Assembly: GCA_032209605.1 (NCBI GenBank)
Contig: JASFXZ010000001.1
Span: forward strand, 10,248,256-10,312,255
Direction: 5' to 3'
Length of the DNA stretch: 64,000 bases
Source: Mactromeris polynyma
Taxonomy: Eukaryota > Mollusca > Bivalvia > Venerida > Mactridae
Shown here: positions 1-13,830 of the stretch, piece after piece
Position numbering within the stretch: position 1 is the first letter of the stretch
Layout of the letters: each line of letters opens with the position of its first letter
Notes under the pieces: generated by a model
What the model was told of the DNA's origin: nothing
Database searches by the model: none
Seen by the model: only the letters and a program-made list of their open reading frames with translations
Program-made: the position numbers and the translations under genes

Positions 1-3000
1 AACATTTTTTCGCATGTTAACATCTTTTTCTTTTTTGGTAAAATTTCTTTGTGTGAATTTTTCTTTAGGTTCATATTTCTGACGAGTTATTAGATGCCTT
101 ACGCGTATTCCAGCAATAGAGCATTAAATTCACCTTGATTAAACCTTATCCATGTTAAAAGGTAAAGGGAATTTGTCTTTTAACATTATGTTAATTTACA
201 TTAATGTTTAATTTGCTGTTTGAAAAAAAATTCTCCAAAAAAATTATTTTGGGGCATGAATCCTGAAACAAACATTTTTTAGGCCTAACCAAAGCCCCAA
301 TTGAGTAAAATTATTTCTAACTTTGCTGTTTGTACTATCTGGTGGAAATATCAAGAATTCAATGCAAAAATTCCACATACACAATCTATATTTTGTTTAT
401 AAGGTCATCAGTCACCATGCACACGTAGATACTTATAGGCATTTTTGTTGACCCCATTCACATTCACTCATTTGTTGCATGGTTTATTTATACTACATGT
501 ATATAGCATGCAGACAAATATAATACATGTACCACTACATTTTACAGAGATCTAGAGACCTTCTGTCAAATCTCAGAAGCAACAAATAAGAAACACTTTT
601 CATAACGATGTAAGAAATATATTTGAAAAATCAAGAACACAATAAGATTATAACAAAACAGAAAATGAAAACCACCGTGATATCACCATATTTTGCATAG
701 CATTATGAGAGGAAAAAAGAACAACCATATGAAAAATAATGGCATCTGAAATCTATACTAAATGCCTTACAAAAATTTAAAATGAACGGTATACTTCTTC
801 ATTTTTGTCAACACATTTTGGGCTCATATTTTAATGTTAACAAAGTAAAGTGATATGACAGAGAGCTAACACAAAGGTTTTATGTTATAATTGATAAAGA
901 AACACAAAGGTCAACCAGCAACCTAAGTAAGTGTCAACTATGAGAATGTCTAAAGAAAGCTATGTTATGATGAATGAAAATTCTAAGAGAACATACAGTT
1001 AGTGTAACACTGTTATTTTTCAAATTAATTCAAAAGCATATGTGAGAAATGTCACTTCTATACAAATCTATGTATAGCATTTCAATGCACAGTAAAACCT
1101 AACTTAAAGACCACCTAAATAATAAGACCACCTCGAAATTATAACATAATTTACAAGTCCATTTTCACTGTTTGGCTCTTTATTCAACCTCAATATTAAG
1201 ACCACTTAGATGAGAAAACCATTTTTCAAGGGTCCCATGGGCGGTCTTATTATTGAGGTTTTATGGTAGCAACAAGTGATTTCTAATGCCAGGTTACTAC
1301 ATTTTGTACATGTATTTATGTTTAAACGTTGAGATTTCATCCGTTTTCTACATTGACAAACACATTATAATATACACAAATAATTGTTCAACTTAGTTCC
1401 CTAAATAAATATCACAGTATAATATAGGTTAATTATGCAAATTTGATCACAAAAGGATCTGGACACACATTTAAAGCAGCATTACATATTTCATGTAATT
1501 AATGTTTGTCTAACACCTTTTTTACATACTTGGTAATGAATGGCATTCCTGCTGACAAAAATATAATTTATTTCACTGAATTTGACATAATTTACAATAA
1601 ATATGACATTTAACTACCAACTTTCTTCTAGGAAACTTTGCTGTCACTGAATAAAGCTAGGCCGAAACTATTAAATGTGATGATTTCTGACACTATCAAT
1701 CTAAATCCCTATTTTCGTTTTGATAACTGACATCAGCTACTTTCAGTTTATAAACATGTCAAGATCACACTAATAGAAGATCATTTGTAAAATGAAATGC
1801 AATTTAAAAAGTTTGAAACTACCATACAGCAATCTAAGAAGAGAGGAATACATGTAATGCCACTTTAATCATTGGAGCAAAAACTTTCGTAACTCAATTT
1901 TGGTAAAAAAAGTTACAATAGTTTTTATTATAATAATCTTACATACATGCATTGCACAAACTAATACAGGTAATACATTTCAGAAATCACTATATCAATT
2001 GTGGGGTAACTCCAGGAAAAACTCCCTGAGGTGAGAACAACAGTCTAAGATAAGGGGACCATCAACCGAAATTTCATTGGTTTTTGTCCAACCCACTATC
2101 AAATTTGACCTCCAAAAAGGTAATTTCAATTGGTCTTCATTCCTACCACCAGGGAGATTTCCCGGTATAGCCCTTATCAACATTCACTCCTTTAATTACT
2201 CTCAGCACTTTATCAAATCAAAATCATGCATAGTTATGTATTATTTAGATCCTCCACCGTACAGAAATGAATGACACACAGTTATTAAAAGAAATTAAAA
2301 AAATAAGAGCAAATAAGAGTACACGTGCAAAATGTGAGCTTTCTTTTGAGAATAGAATGAGATACATACTATGTAAACAAAGTGCCTGACAACGTGTAAT
2401 ATTATCAGGAGTGATGCACAGTTAAATAGAAATCTGCATAGTCTGGTCTTCATAGTGAAACTGTATCTAATAATCACCTTAATGTACATACAAATTACAC
2501 GATCACATTTAAGACTTGCATGAATAAGAATCCTATTTTTACATGATACACTAGTGCAATATCTTCTCTGCATAATATACAATGTTAAAGATAATATTCC
2601 GGCATTCGAACAAAATTAACATAATTTCTGTATGCCTTTCCTTCAAACATGACACTCATTCATTTTATGAACAAAATCAGAAAATTTCTCTACAGAAATG
2701 CCATAATTGCTGAATATAGAAATAATTCATTATGTTATCAATTACTTTGGCATACTATTTTGTGTACCAAGGGTACTAAATTCGCCAGAAACAAACTTTA
2801 GTGGGGTGGTGAATAGCGAGTTATGGTGGTGTTTCATAATTACAAGTGAATACAGAGATTTCGTGGAAACGACCAATTGGTAACACTCAAAAGAAAATGC
2901 TCAAGAAATCAATATGTTCACAAATATTTATCAAGGTACTGATGTAAAAAACATAACCTATTACTAATTGTTTTATAAATAGCAGTTTTAAACATGTGCA

Positions 3001-3349
3001 TTTTTCATTTCAATGCTTATAATTATCTAATAGTAACACCAAGAATGCAGGAATATTATCTTTGAACAATCTGTGTTAAAAAAAGTAAAAAATATATAAT
3101 AAATCTATGATTTATCCAATAAACAGAAATTCCTAAAGCCAAGTTTTTAAAATCAAATCACTCCAAAAATCACAACCATTTTAAACAACAATTATTGCAT
3201 CAAATGTTTAAAACAAAAACCCTGATTTGAGTCAACAATCCACCATGTTACCAACAATTTCTTTCAATTTTGTCCAATGACTTTTACCAAAAAATACCAT
3301 GATGTAAGAAAAAGATTTCTAAGAATGTTTTAAAGTAGACATAATGTGT
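1..3349. other. Gene-poor 3' flank of the CIB1 gene
   Basis: AT-rich sequence with no convincing exon. It holds the short inverted-repeat element at 1090-1268 and possibly the 3' UTR of the minus-strand CIB1 gene. The open frames here are short and none matches a family I recognise. Confidence 0.5.
1090..1268. mobile_element. Short pogo/Tigger-like MITE
   Basis: The left end CAGTAAAACCT is followed by GACCACC, and the right end reads GGTCTT...AGGTTTTATGGTA, so the termini are imperfect inverted repeats of the CAGTAAAACCT / GGACCACC type seen in pogo-like Tc1/mariner elements. The middle contains another forward GACCAC word. A second copy of its 3' two thirds is at 62797-62924 in the same orientation. 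It has no coding capacity. The superfamily assignment is by terminal style only. Confidence 0.55.
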
Positions 3350-3900
3350 TCACTGAAGGATTGTTGAAGATCTGTTTTGTTAGTAAACCTCTATCACTAC
3401 GGTAACCATGGAATGTATAAAAGTTTTTGATGGATTTCTTTGGTTTGTTTATCACAAAGTCCCTTATAAGCGTATCCTGAAAGAGCTGAAATAAACATAA
3501 TAGTGCATGTATTTATAATTGTACATAACTGAGGCTTATTAATAAGGGAGTGTTTCCTATTTCCTTGAGTAAACCTTGACAAATAATCGAAATTTACTAA
3601 AAGACCAGCTCAGCCACCTCATGCATTCAGTTTAAGGTTCATCTAGGTAAGCGTTAATTTAAAAAAATTGGTATCCAAATTTGATAAATAAGTAATTAAT
3701 TGGATCAAATTACACAGATTTATTACAAAATAGACTCTTTTCAGACACTTCGACTGTAGTCGCCAGATTGGAATCTTAATGGCCAGTGGCAGTTTGTTCA
3801 CGTACTAGTGTTAGTCCAGTTTATGAACCAAATAAATATGTTCCGACAATCCTTTACTAACAAAAAATATTTTTGAATCATATTAAAGTATATAAGATAA

Positions 3901-6900
3901 TTACTTGACGAAATCTGGCGCCTTTGATATCACATGCTCAAACTCGGCAAAAGACAGTGAGTCGTCATCGTCCAAATCAGCTTCTTCAAATATCTGTAAT
4001 TAATGAGTGTCATTGATCATTATACAAAAATACTTGATGGATGAAAGAAGCCAAGAACTAGTCGCCAGTGTAGATGTTCTGTATTGATAAAAGATTTATC
4101 ACTTTGAAAAAATTAAACCAAAATTAAATAACGCAAACTAAATAGAAAGTTGTTAAGTTCAAGTTTACAATGAACACGTGAACTTCTACTTATGTCCCAC
4201 CAGCATGTGTTATGTGATGTTACAAGTCTATGGATGAATATCTAAGCAGCATGAGATTGGAAGATCTACTTGGAAGATCTATAACAGTAACTTTGCAAAA
4301 CATCTCAGAACTTTGAAACCCATACTTTCTTTCACACGAGAAGTGCATGAAAAAAAACTAAAATAGTACAATATCACTCACATTATCAATAAGCTGTTGC
4401 ATATCTTCATCTTCCAATCTCTGATCTCCAGTTAATCTATCCACAACCTCCTTTAAATCTCTGCTAGATATCATATCATCTTCATCAAAATCTGCAATAA
4501 CAAATAATCATAACAATCATAAGAATGGGAAGAAATTTTTACCAAGAAAAAACACACACAGTCTTAAATAAATGCCCTTCCTGATGCTTTTGTCACTCTT
4601 CTCTGATGTCTTAACTTAAATATTTGCACGTGTTTTCACAACATTTGACAATTACTAGGTGGAGTCATACACAAGATATGTTTTCTTTTTTTTCAATTTT
4701 GGAAGTTTTGCTTTATTTCATATTACAATTGTTACAGAAAGAACAAGTAAATGATTCCCAATTTAAAAAAAATGTCTCTGTTGCAAATCTATGAAAAAGC
4801 CACATAATAGTCACATTACAAAAGTAAATACCTTACAAAATGGCCTTCAGTCAGAATTAAAACCTTCCAATAAAGTAGGCATTATAAATGAACAATGTCT
4901 TCTTTTTATAAGGACAGACTAGTCATTAAATATTTTACTGGATTCATAAACATGTAGTGAACATGGATTGTTACTTGAAATGGGTTGATAATGATACTTT
5001 TACTTAATTCAAAACTTAGATCAGTTTTTAATAAGTGAAATATAGTGCAGTGATTGTTTAACATTAATAAATCTTTAAACTGAACACAGTAGTCTTGCCA
5101 GAACGGAGTCATTGCAGACAGAAAATAAATATTACAGAAGACTTTTTGTTATCTAACAGAAATGACAGCATAACAGACTGAAATTCTAATCCCTAATATG
5201 TAAGTATTTCTAAAAATGTTGTTTCAGCAACTAAATATCTCCCTACCATATATTCTGAAGGCATATTCTACTTTGACACTTTTCGGTGCATTGTCGCTGA
5301 ATACCGACATCATATCAAGAAAATCCTCAAATGTCATGTCACCATCTTTACCAGATGAAAATACTTGACATATCCTGTCCTTAAAGGGATTCACCTGCAA
5401 TGATGAGAAAAGCAATGTCACATTTTGTTCAAACACAAAACAATACCATGATTTAATCTAACAGTTTACTAAAAGTAATACATATACAAAATGTCTGACA
5501 AACTACAAAGGTAAATGAGATTGTACATATTAAATATGCTGAGTTCAAATGTTACAAAATCAGAATCTGGACATTTAAATCTTTAAAACTATTAACTGTA
5601 TCATTCTATCAATACCACTGAGTCACTCAAATTATTCTTTGATTCTGCACTCAAATTAAACATGAAGACTTTCTAATTACCTATCATACAAATTTAAAAT
5701 CTCGGACTTGCAAACAAATCTTACTTTCAGTTCTGGTAGCTCCAATATTTCATCTCTTTTCAACTTAGCATTCTTGTCTTCATTAACTGCACCTTGATTC
5801 AGCTGAGAAAACCTCTTAAATACACTGAAAATGAACAGAATGACATTCAGTATTTGCAAACAAAACATAGATCTGTAAGATTGTATATCATTTTTATAAT
5901 TTGCATATAAATACACAAGAGAGTTACATGACCTTGTCATTTCAATATTGATAGGGTATAGAGAAAGTCTAAATGATCACACAAAACGGAATCAAACGAC
6001 ACCCAGTGAATCTCTTGGGGAGAAAATGCACATGAAAATTCCAGCATTTCCTCAAGGCTAAATATTTGTATGATGGACAATACATATAGAAGTATGTAGG
6101 TTGAACTCAGTTTGAGAGGTTCTGAACAGTAAAATGTTCATAATTAATAATACATTGAGATATATTAAAAAAAATTTGTTTACAAGTATTCTATGCCATT
6201 CTGCATCAAAGTTGTAATTTTCCTATTACTTGGTTCTTTGACTATCTGCATACTTTGCACTGAAAATTTCTTTAATATCCTTACATGGAAATTATGTGAA
6301 AATATTATCAGATGACAGCTAAAAATTAAATCTTAATAGGCCACATCTCACATATATGAACATTTTAAATGCAATACTTACTGCAGAATTTCTTTCTTTG
6401 TGAAGTATGTGAGCTCCTGAAACAGACAACAAATCATTGAATTACAAACATTAGATGTAAACAAACTTCAGCAGGTAAAGGGTCGACTCGGCCCACTTAC
6501 AATCTCTGCCTGGTCCAACTCAGCCCACTTTTGAAGCGCAATGAAAAGGCAACGTTGTTCACATATTCGGCATACTAAAGAAGGTGATAGTAGTCGTCTT
6601 TTTAAGCGCAATGAAAAGGCTTGTTTGTTAATTATACCAATATTATGAAATAAATTAAATATTAAAGGTTTTCGTATCGTCTACTTTGTTTCAAATCTTT
6701 AAAGAATAAAATAATGATACCATGTGAAAGAAATACCTCTCATAATTGTTTTTGAGTAAAAACGGCGTGACAAGCATGTTCAAATTATAACAGATACCAA
6801 AATACTTTTCACAGGGATATTTGCTCTACATTGAGCTGGAAATTTCCACTGCACCGCGAATCTTCAATGCACAGGGAATATTCAATAATGTTTTCAACTT

Positions 6901-7420
6901 ACACTTAATTGGTTTTAACTTAAATATTAATGATGAATTGAATATATCAAAATTCAACACATAAAAGTTTCATATATATCGCCTCAATTATTGGGCCGAG
7001 TTGGACCATGCCGAGTTGGTAAGTGGACCGAGAAGGACCGGGCCGAGATTGTAGTGGACCGAGTTGACCATGAATCACTTCAGCATATCGGGTCCACTTT
7101 TCCCCCTTTCATTCCTGCCACTAAAAAGTACAGTTCATTAGCGTGGGTTGAATAATTCCAATATCAAAGAGGTATATAGTCTGATACATATTTACACTCA
7201 CAAAATCATTTCAAAATATCATTCAAGAGATCATACGATTTCCTGTGTTGACAACATTCGACGGTCAAAAAATAGGTCAATGGAGTTTTATATCAAATAT
7301 CTTAAAAAATCAGACAATAAATAGCACCCTGTTCAATTTTACATAAAATGTACGTTATGAACAACAAACCTGGTAATCATTTAGTTCCTGTTCGGTGAAA
7401 ACACTTTGCGAATTTCCCAT
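3901..7420 (-). CDS. CIB1: Calcium and integrin-binding protein 1-like EF-hand protein
   Basis: CIB proteins are small myristoylated EF-hand adaptors that bind integrin cytoplasmic tails and kinases. Exons (minus): 7420-7370, 6416-6382, 5824-5725, 5394-5247, 4491-4382 and 3993 downwards; the phases join without a break. The N terminus MGNSQS fits the N-myristoylation pattern MGxxxS. Exons 3-4 give [19 protein letters not shown], and a stretch ending SVFSDNAP, both closer to CIB1 than CIB2. Two canonical EF loops follow, starting DFDEDDM (position 12 is Asp, as is usual for this CIB loop) and DLDDDDS. The last certain residues are APDFVK. A TAA follows at 3903-3901, giving 178 aa, but a donor (AA|GTAATT) overlaps it. 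Splicing to a candidate exon at 3371-3350 would add SSTILQ and stop, giving 184 aa, nearer the family length of about 190. The gene identity is sure; the last exon is not. Intron 1 carries the fold-back element at 6474-7076. Confidence 0.9.
6474..7076. mobile_element. Fold-back element B (GGTCAACTCGG arms)
   Basis: It lies in intron 1 of CIB1. It is flanked by an exact 9-bp direct repeat ACTTCAGCA (6465-6473 and 7077-7085). Both ends begin with G and carry 6-7 unmatched bases. They then share GGTC[G/A]ACTCGG[C/T]CCACT and ACAATCTC at the same distance from the end. The arms contain repeats of one word (GGTCCAACTCGGCC and variants) in both blocks, 6480-6532 and 6990-7068. There is no transposase frame. 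A 9-bp target duplication with long subrepeated arms is typical of Mutator-like and Foldback elements; that assignment is inference. Confidence 0.7.
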
Positions 7421-8929
7421 TTTATAACCGAATGTTTATTGTTGTCAAAATAGTAAAAGTACAAAAACTAAGGCGTTCCAAATGAACCAGACTGGTTTCG
7501 TTTCACCCAAAATACAAAACGGTCGAAATAAACGAAACAAAGGAATGGCAACGAAACCAAGGAATGTATTATTACGCATTTTATTAGGATTATATTTTCG
7601 GTTGCTAAATCCTGCTTGCAAACGCAGTCTAAACAAATAATCAAAGCACAGAAGTGCTGTGGGAGGGTACCACTCGTCTCTGTAGCCAAGCTGGCAACTC
7701 GTTGCATACCAAGTTTCCGTTTTGTAAACTAGACAGTTTTATAATATCAAAGTATGTGCAATAGGTAAGATGGTTTGCATGGAATATGAAACAAAACTAA
7801 AACATAAGACAGAAATGCGAAAAAGAATAACAATTTATTGAAAAATAGTAAACATTTTTTCAAAAATATCTTCAATCCGACTTGTTCTAGAAATGCTAGG
7901 TTTTCAAACCGAAATAAAGAAAAATGGTCAGTATATAATAATGATAGAACTTTAAAATTGTAAAGCAAGTGAAATGTTTGTCACGATTGTAAATAAATTA
8001 AATACAAAGATATCAGACCCTTTATGTAACGTTTGTGAATATTTAATTATAAAATGACATATGAAATTATATCAGCACGGACTTAGAGTAAAATCAGTAT
8101 GCCCAGGCATAAAGTTATGATATCACTAGCTTGCCATAGGTTATGAGTTATCTTGTTGTAGTGGGGTACTTTCCAATTAATTTTCCAAGCACAGAGTGGG
8201 GTGTACGTAGAAAGATGACACCACCGATAATTTTCGTAGTCGTGCGCAACGAGACCATGTCTACGATAAATCCAAAACTGTAAACGGTGTCGGCTGTTGT
8301 GTATTGAAAATTTTGACAGATACTGTATACATTGAATGATAGCAGAAAAGTTACCAGGTCGTGGTGGTGTTTTCTTGGTGTGGATTTACTGTACTAGTGT
8401 TGTATTTGAAGACTAGATATTGCAAATAGTTGGGGGCCATATTGTGGAGTTCACAATTCCAGTGCAAATCTTGTAGTTTTACTGTAGAATAAAGAGGGCG
8501 AAAAAGCACTGGGCCGACACCAAACAAACTCGTGTGTATTAATACATTGCTTTAAACCCCATCTGAACTCGACAGAAACATCTAATTAGTTCACAAACCA
8601 CTTTAGCAGGTTACCTTTTCAGCATTTCATTTTATTGAACCGTTTATGATATTATTTCGTTCGGTGAACTTTGGAACTAGGCCGATGTGGACGTTTTTGA
8701 CATGTTACCGGCTTTCAGTCTTTTTCGTGTTTTGAAAACGGGAACCAATTGTTGTATGCCTCTCAAATTGCCACTACTATAGACGGAACCTGAGCGGTAC
8801 CGTCCAAAAACGTAAAACGCACATTTCAATAAAACATTGATTACTCAAGATGCCTTAGTAAAAGAGAGAATACGTTGCTGCTGGGAACGCCACATCCATA
8901 ATTAAGACAATCCCTCCCATATATACACA
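7421..8929. other. Upstream region of CIB1, no gene seen
   Basis: This is 5' flank of the minus-strand CIB1 gene and presumably holds its promoter. No TATA box or first non-coding exon could be fixed. The two overlapping open frames around 7445-7707 match no family and look like chance. Confidence 0.4.
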
Positions 8930-8933
8930 CCTT

Positions 8934-9056
8934 TTTAGGACACTTATCGATTGTCAAAAAATGTCATTTTAAGGACACTTCTCAATTGTCACAAACTGTC
9001 CTTTTAAGGACACGTCTCCATTGTCGACCAACTGTCCTTTTCAGGACAAACTCTCC
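8934..9056. repeat. Short tandem repeat, about three 36-bp units
   Basis: Three diverged copies of a unit reading approximately AGGACACTTCTCAATTGTCA followed by AAACTGTCCTTTTA. Each unit contains GGACA and TGTCC words, so it is itself partly palindromic. It lies immediately before the inverted-repeat cluster at 9195-9556 and may be part of the same decayed element. Confidence 0.6.
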
Positions 9057-9194
9057 ATAGATTGGCTAATTTACAAAATTAATATACCTCGTACTATTAT
9101 GATAATATAACAAAAGCGTGAATACCGACCGACCGTCAGACACACACACAGATGGTAGGACGAATGACGGATAAAGCACGCGGCACAAAAATAT

Positions 9195-9556
9195 TGTACA
9201 GTTATTTCATGGTTATTTGGGCAACAGTTCAGAATGTCATCCCCGACACCAAGGGACAACAGTTTTGACTGTTACTCAAATAACCATGAAATAAATGTTT
9301 TATTACCTGATCAAAAGTTTATCTAAACAAAAAAGGAAATAACTGTTTTATTACCTGACAATTTTTTTAAACGACGGAACGTTGATTATATGCCGTCTAA
9401 AAATTCGGAAATTCCAATGACTTCATAGCGCCAGAGGGAAACAGTTCATACTGTTGACCGGGGAATAGTTCAATCCAAGACAAATTGATAGCTTTCATGT
9501 AAAACAGCAAAAAATAACATATTTGTATTTATATAAGGAATCAGGTAATAAACATG
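9195..9556. repeat. Inverted-repeat cluster, probable decayed fold-back element
   Basis: A 27-bp arm beginning TTATTTCATGGTTATTTG (about 9202) recurs inverted near 9267-9293 with two mismatches. Outside this, TGTTTTATTACCTGA occurs at about 9296 and 9344 and its complement TCAGGTAATAAACA near 9540. AACAGTT/AACTGTT words recur throughout. No coding sequence is seen. The element boundaries are unclear. Confidence 0.5.
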
Positions 9557-9935
9557 TATAGTATAGGAAAATCCAGCCATTGGTTGACGCATAGAAGACG
9601 TGCACGAAAAAAAGACTAAAGCGTTCGTCTAACACTCCTGCAGTAAGCTGGACTTAATATACAATACGTATATTCAACTGCCACGGACGTCACATCTCTA
9701 TACTGTCGCTGTACAACTTCCTGCTGAACCATTCAGAACAGTGTATAGAAGTTGGACACCGTCGGTCTTTCCACTGCATTCACTCTTATTTTCGTGAACA
9801 TATTTATGCTTTGCATGCAATAAAAAACTGAACGAAAGAAAATTGTATCTTTTCGTTGATTTATTTGTCTTTTCAACACAAGAGTTTCATGGATACGACT
9901 TGTTTTGACAAAAAGTAGTGAATCGAGCACCTGCT

Positions 9936-10236
9936 GCCTTGCGTTCAGTAAAGGCTATCAGTCCAAAACGTTACGAAACAGCGTGCGAGTTTTCCTATTG
10001 ACCGGTGTGTTAGCGAACAACGTTTCATGTCACTCGCTATCGCAACTTGGAGGTAGCACGCAAATAGTTCAGCCTAACACTGCGTTAAGTTACGGCTAAC
10101 AGTCGCTCAGACATGGCTGGTTCCCTGCCTTTACTGTCTTTGAGGCAGGGAACCAGAATAAAAACGAGGCGGTCAATACACTTAATAGGTCATGAACAGT
10201 GAGCGGGCTATCGTTCGCCGTAACTGAACACAAGGC
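9936..10236. mobile_element. TIR element copy 1 (GCCTTGCGTTCAGT ends)
   Basis: The ends are GCCTTGCGTTCAGT and ACTGAACACAAGGC. Sub-terminal words (AAACGTTACGAAACAG, TTACGGCTAACAGTCGC) are shared with the shorter copy at 12214-12362, so the two are one family. Copy 1 contains a strong hairpin at 10117-10156 (14-bp arms CTGGTTCCCTGCCT, 12-nt loop) that copy 2 lacks. No transposase; no target duplication was identified. Confidence 0.6.
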
Positions 10237-12213
10237 TTTTAAAAAAAGAAGATGGTAGAGTTGCTATGGAGGCGGTGCACACTTAGTTATTACCCTACCC
10301 AGATTACCGTCGATATTGCTCTTATTTGCTCCTCCTTGAGCTAATACTGAAAGTGATATCTATCACGAATCCGATCAAAAGCTGTTCAGTACATCACATA
10401 CTGAAAGAAACTGAACACATCATTATCGGAAAATGCGAGTTAACTGACAGATTGATTTTTGTAAGTCAAGATTCTTAAAAGTAATGGATTTGCAGAAACG
10501 GTATTCTTATGGGTGTGTGGTATTATCCTGCCATAGGCGAGATTCTCACGAGGACTCCAAAATCCATGAATTATGCGCGAGTACTGTATAGAAACGCAGG
10601 AAGCAGTGATTAAATAGTTTGGATACCTTGTTTCACAAACGAATTTCAAATAAAATCTTCAATATTAATCGATTTCAATAAAACGGATTATCGGTTTAAC
10701 ATCATTATGCAGTGTACATATGGCGTTCGTGTCACTGTATATTTCACCGTTTCACGGCCATGACAGCTGTAACCGACGGATTAATCAGGCAGGACAGTAG
10801 AGTAGTGAGTCAGGTAAGGACCGCATGGTAAAGATGTTGTAGAAAACAAAGGCAATGATCACGCTTTATCTTTGGTTTCTCCCAGGGTGCGAACCCAAGA
10901 ATGATTCAAATAAGAATTGAATTGCTTTCGTTACAACAACGTACGACTGCTATAACACCACTGATCTGTCAGTCTGTGGTTGGTGCAAGTAGTTTAAAGA
11001 CGGTTTAAGGCGAGTACACTTTGCAAACGTACTATATATATCTGATACGGCTGGCTGACTATTAGACCCCCACCAAATAGTACACAAGTATATACAAAAA
11101 TACATTAGTGCTGTTGTAATTAAATAGGTGACGGAATTAATGGCAACGTAGATTAAGTAAAAGTTGCTTAATATCGGAAACAGGTATGTCTGTTTAATTA
11201 GTATCAATGTCATGTAAGCGTCGAATGGTATTTGCAATATAAATGTGTTATTAGTATAAATATGAATTAAGTATTTTTTAGTTCATTTCACAAAAAGACG
11301 CAAATATACTATGCAGTCGTACGTGTAACCACAGCCACCTTGCATTTAGTTGTCTTGCTTGATTGGAGTAAATGCATGTATTTATCGATTCAAAATACAC
11401 AATAAAATTAACTTGAGTAAATATCATTGCGCGTTTGTCCATGAACAAATACACGGTGTGAAATATATTTTATACGAAAAAGTGATTGGAAGACCGCTGT
11501 GTTCTTAATTGTTTATTCATTGCACCCCTTCTGTGTTACCCCTAAAGCATTATTTTGTATCTTAGGTACCTTGGTGGAAAGACCCTGTTTTATGTACGTG
11601 GTATTCCATACGCTTTTCCTTTTCATACTCAATTTGCATTTTGCAAACAACGTCAACATACTATGTTTCCATTTGTTTTATACTTAATTCAATCTTTTCT
11701 TAGACGAAATAGTAGTTGTTTTGCTTTACACTGAAATACTTCTAACTGGTCATATTTTTTGTTATTCGTGAATTTTTGAAACCTATCACTTGTTGATAAT
11801 TTTGCAGTTATATATTTGAACATTTTCATTTAGACATTGTTATATAGGTGTCTGCAAGATGCGATTTGTGTTTAATTTAATATTTATTTTTCCAACTTGT
11901 AGGATATAACGGCGTCCAATTAGAAAGCAATAATAACGTTGGGTTGCCCACGGCGCTCATTTTATCAAAACCTATTAAAAACAAAAACTGCGCTGTGTTG
12001 TTGTTTTTTACCCGAAACTTTAAGTAATTTAAGCAATGAAATATACAACAGTTTCGGTCCACCAGTAACTCTTAAAGTTTGTGTCTGATTTAATGTTTTA
12101 TCATAATATGAGTTTTTTTTTATATTTGTGTTCCCCTGTCAATGCAGTTCATTTATGTCACAGTAAAGACACAAACACAAGTGTGGATTGGAAATGTCTG
12201 ACATCTAACCAAT
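10237..12213. other. Intergenic, nothing recognised
   Basis: AT-rich sequence between two copies of the same TIR element. Open frames of 60-95 codons on either strand show no family signature and no exon-like boundaries. Confidence 0.4.
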
Positions 12214-12362
12214 GTCAGCCCTGCGTTCAGTTACGGCTAACAGTCGCAAATGTTTTGTATTGTATCCCTTGCCCACCGTATCACACTAGCTGCACACGGG
12301 ACCAAGTTGCTAAACGTTACGAAACGATAGCCTCAAATACCTTTACTGAACGCAGGGCTGAC
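12214..12362. mobile_element. TIR element copy 2 (18-bp perfect ends)
   Basis: A perfect 18-bp terminal inverted repeat GTCAGCCCTGCGTTCAGT / ACTGAACGCAGGGCTGAC bounds 149 bp. The interior shares TTACGGCTAACAGTCGC and AAACGTTACGAAACGATAG with the copy at 9936-10236. It is a small non-autonomous element with no coding. Confidence 0.65.
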
Positions 12363-13704
12363 GTTTTATTAAGTATATAAGTACAAATAGTTAAGTAAAC
12401 ACACTATAAAGGTGTGCAAATGATAATACTATTATCAGTGTGACATAAAGTTGGACACAATCCAGTCCATGACGGTCATTATTCATGTCAAACTTGACAA
12501 TTTTTCGTCGTCGTGCTGTGAACGAGGCTACTTATCAAAATTTGCTTTCGGCAATGTAAACGATGCAAAATATTGTTTAATATACCATTAAACTGTGAGA
12601 GGATCAATATGCAACTATAAAATGTAAAACTGTACTAAATTACAAAATTGCATAAATAGGGTCAAGTCATTCATGTAGAAGTTATGATAGGATATAGCCC
12701 CCCGAGTGCAATACGGTGCATTATTACATACACTGTATTATGATAATGCAACTTTTAAAGTAATAATGTAAGCATCATACAAATAAATCAACTACGAATT
12801 ATGTTTGATATATATACACGAAGGCTTTTGGAGAGGTATTGGCGTCAGGCAGAGATTCCCAGAAGCAATTGGCGGAATTTAACCAAATTTAGATGAAAAC
12901 ACTCTTTAGTGGCAGGGATTTTCAATTGTGTAAGAGAAGGCCTGATCCGTTCCCATTTCTGAGTCCCTTATCTTAAGGAACCTAATTAATGCGTAAGAAA
13001 TCATTTCCTTGCACGACTTCTTTAGATCCATTTCCTGGAAAAACATCCTTACTTTGGCTCTTTTTGTAGTTCCCCATTGTCTCCTCTTTAAGGATTTAAA
13101 TACTTAATATTACATACAATTCGAAACGAAATCAAAAACAAAACGTCAGACGAGCAATATATGCAACCTGATTCTTTTGTTTGAATAAGCATACATGCAT
13201 CCACATCCATAATCTCGTCGGTGTAAAAAGTACAGAAATATGCAAATCGTGATATTAATGAAGACCTTTGTATGACCTCATGAAACGCACAAACGTTTTT
13301 ATTGTACACCGGTTAATTGTTGCGTACTGACAAAACAGGGCCTTAGGGCATGGTTAACCAAATCAAAAAAAATCTTATACCACTACATATTATTTTTCCC
13401 ATATTTCGTGTTATGTCGGACGAACGGACACAGAGCGATATACTAGTAAGTACAAAGGAAAATGTTTTGAAACCTCGCTCAATAAATCCAAGTCTATTCA
13501 AGTTTCCTTTCTGTGGCAAATGGCAAGATTGTATGATGAGATAAACGTTTTTGTTTCTGTAATATATATTCACCTGTCTTCTTCGGAGGCGATGTAAACT
13601 TTTTATTTATGTTATTGTTAATTCACCATTCTTTTGCGTGGGGTTTTACATTTAAGTTCCTTTACATTGAAATCCAGTCCCTTTTACTACAACAAATACT
13701 TCTT
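12363..13704. other. Intergenic, nothing recognised
   Basis: No exon, RNA gene or repeat could be supported here. Confidence 0.4.
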
Positions 13705-13830
13705 TGCTCAGCATGTTTGGTGTAGCGGTAGCGGTGTGTGATTACAAGCGCTTATACCGGAACAACGTGGGTTCGAAGATAATGTGTACATTAAGGTATT
13801 AATGACAAGCGCTCGATGGATTGACATCTT
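13705..13830 (+). mobile_element. tRNA-derived SINE head
   Basis: A pol III-like A box (TGGTGTAGCGGTAGC, about 13718-13732) and a B box (GGGTTCGAAGAT, about 13769-13780) are spaced as in a tRNA. The sequence does not fold into a proper acceptor stem and no CCA-side pairing is visible, so it is a SINE promoter rather than a tRNA gene. Confidence 0.55.
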
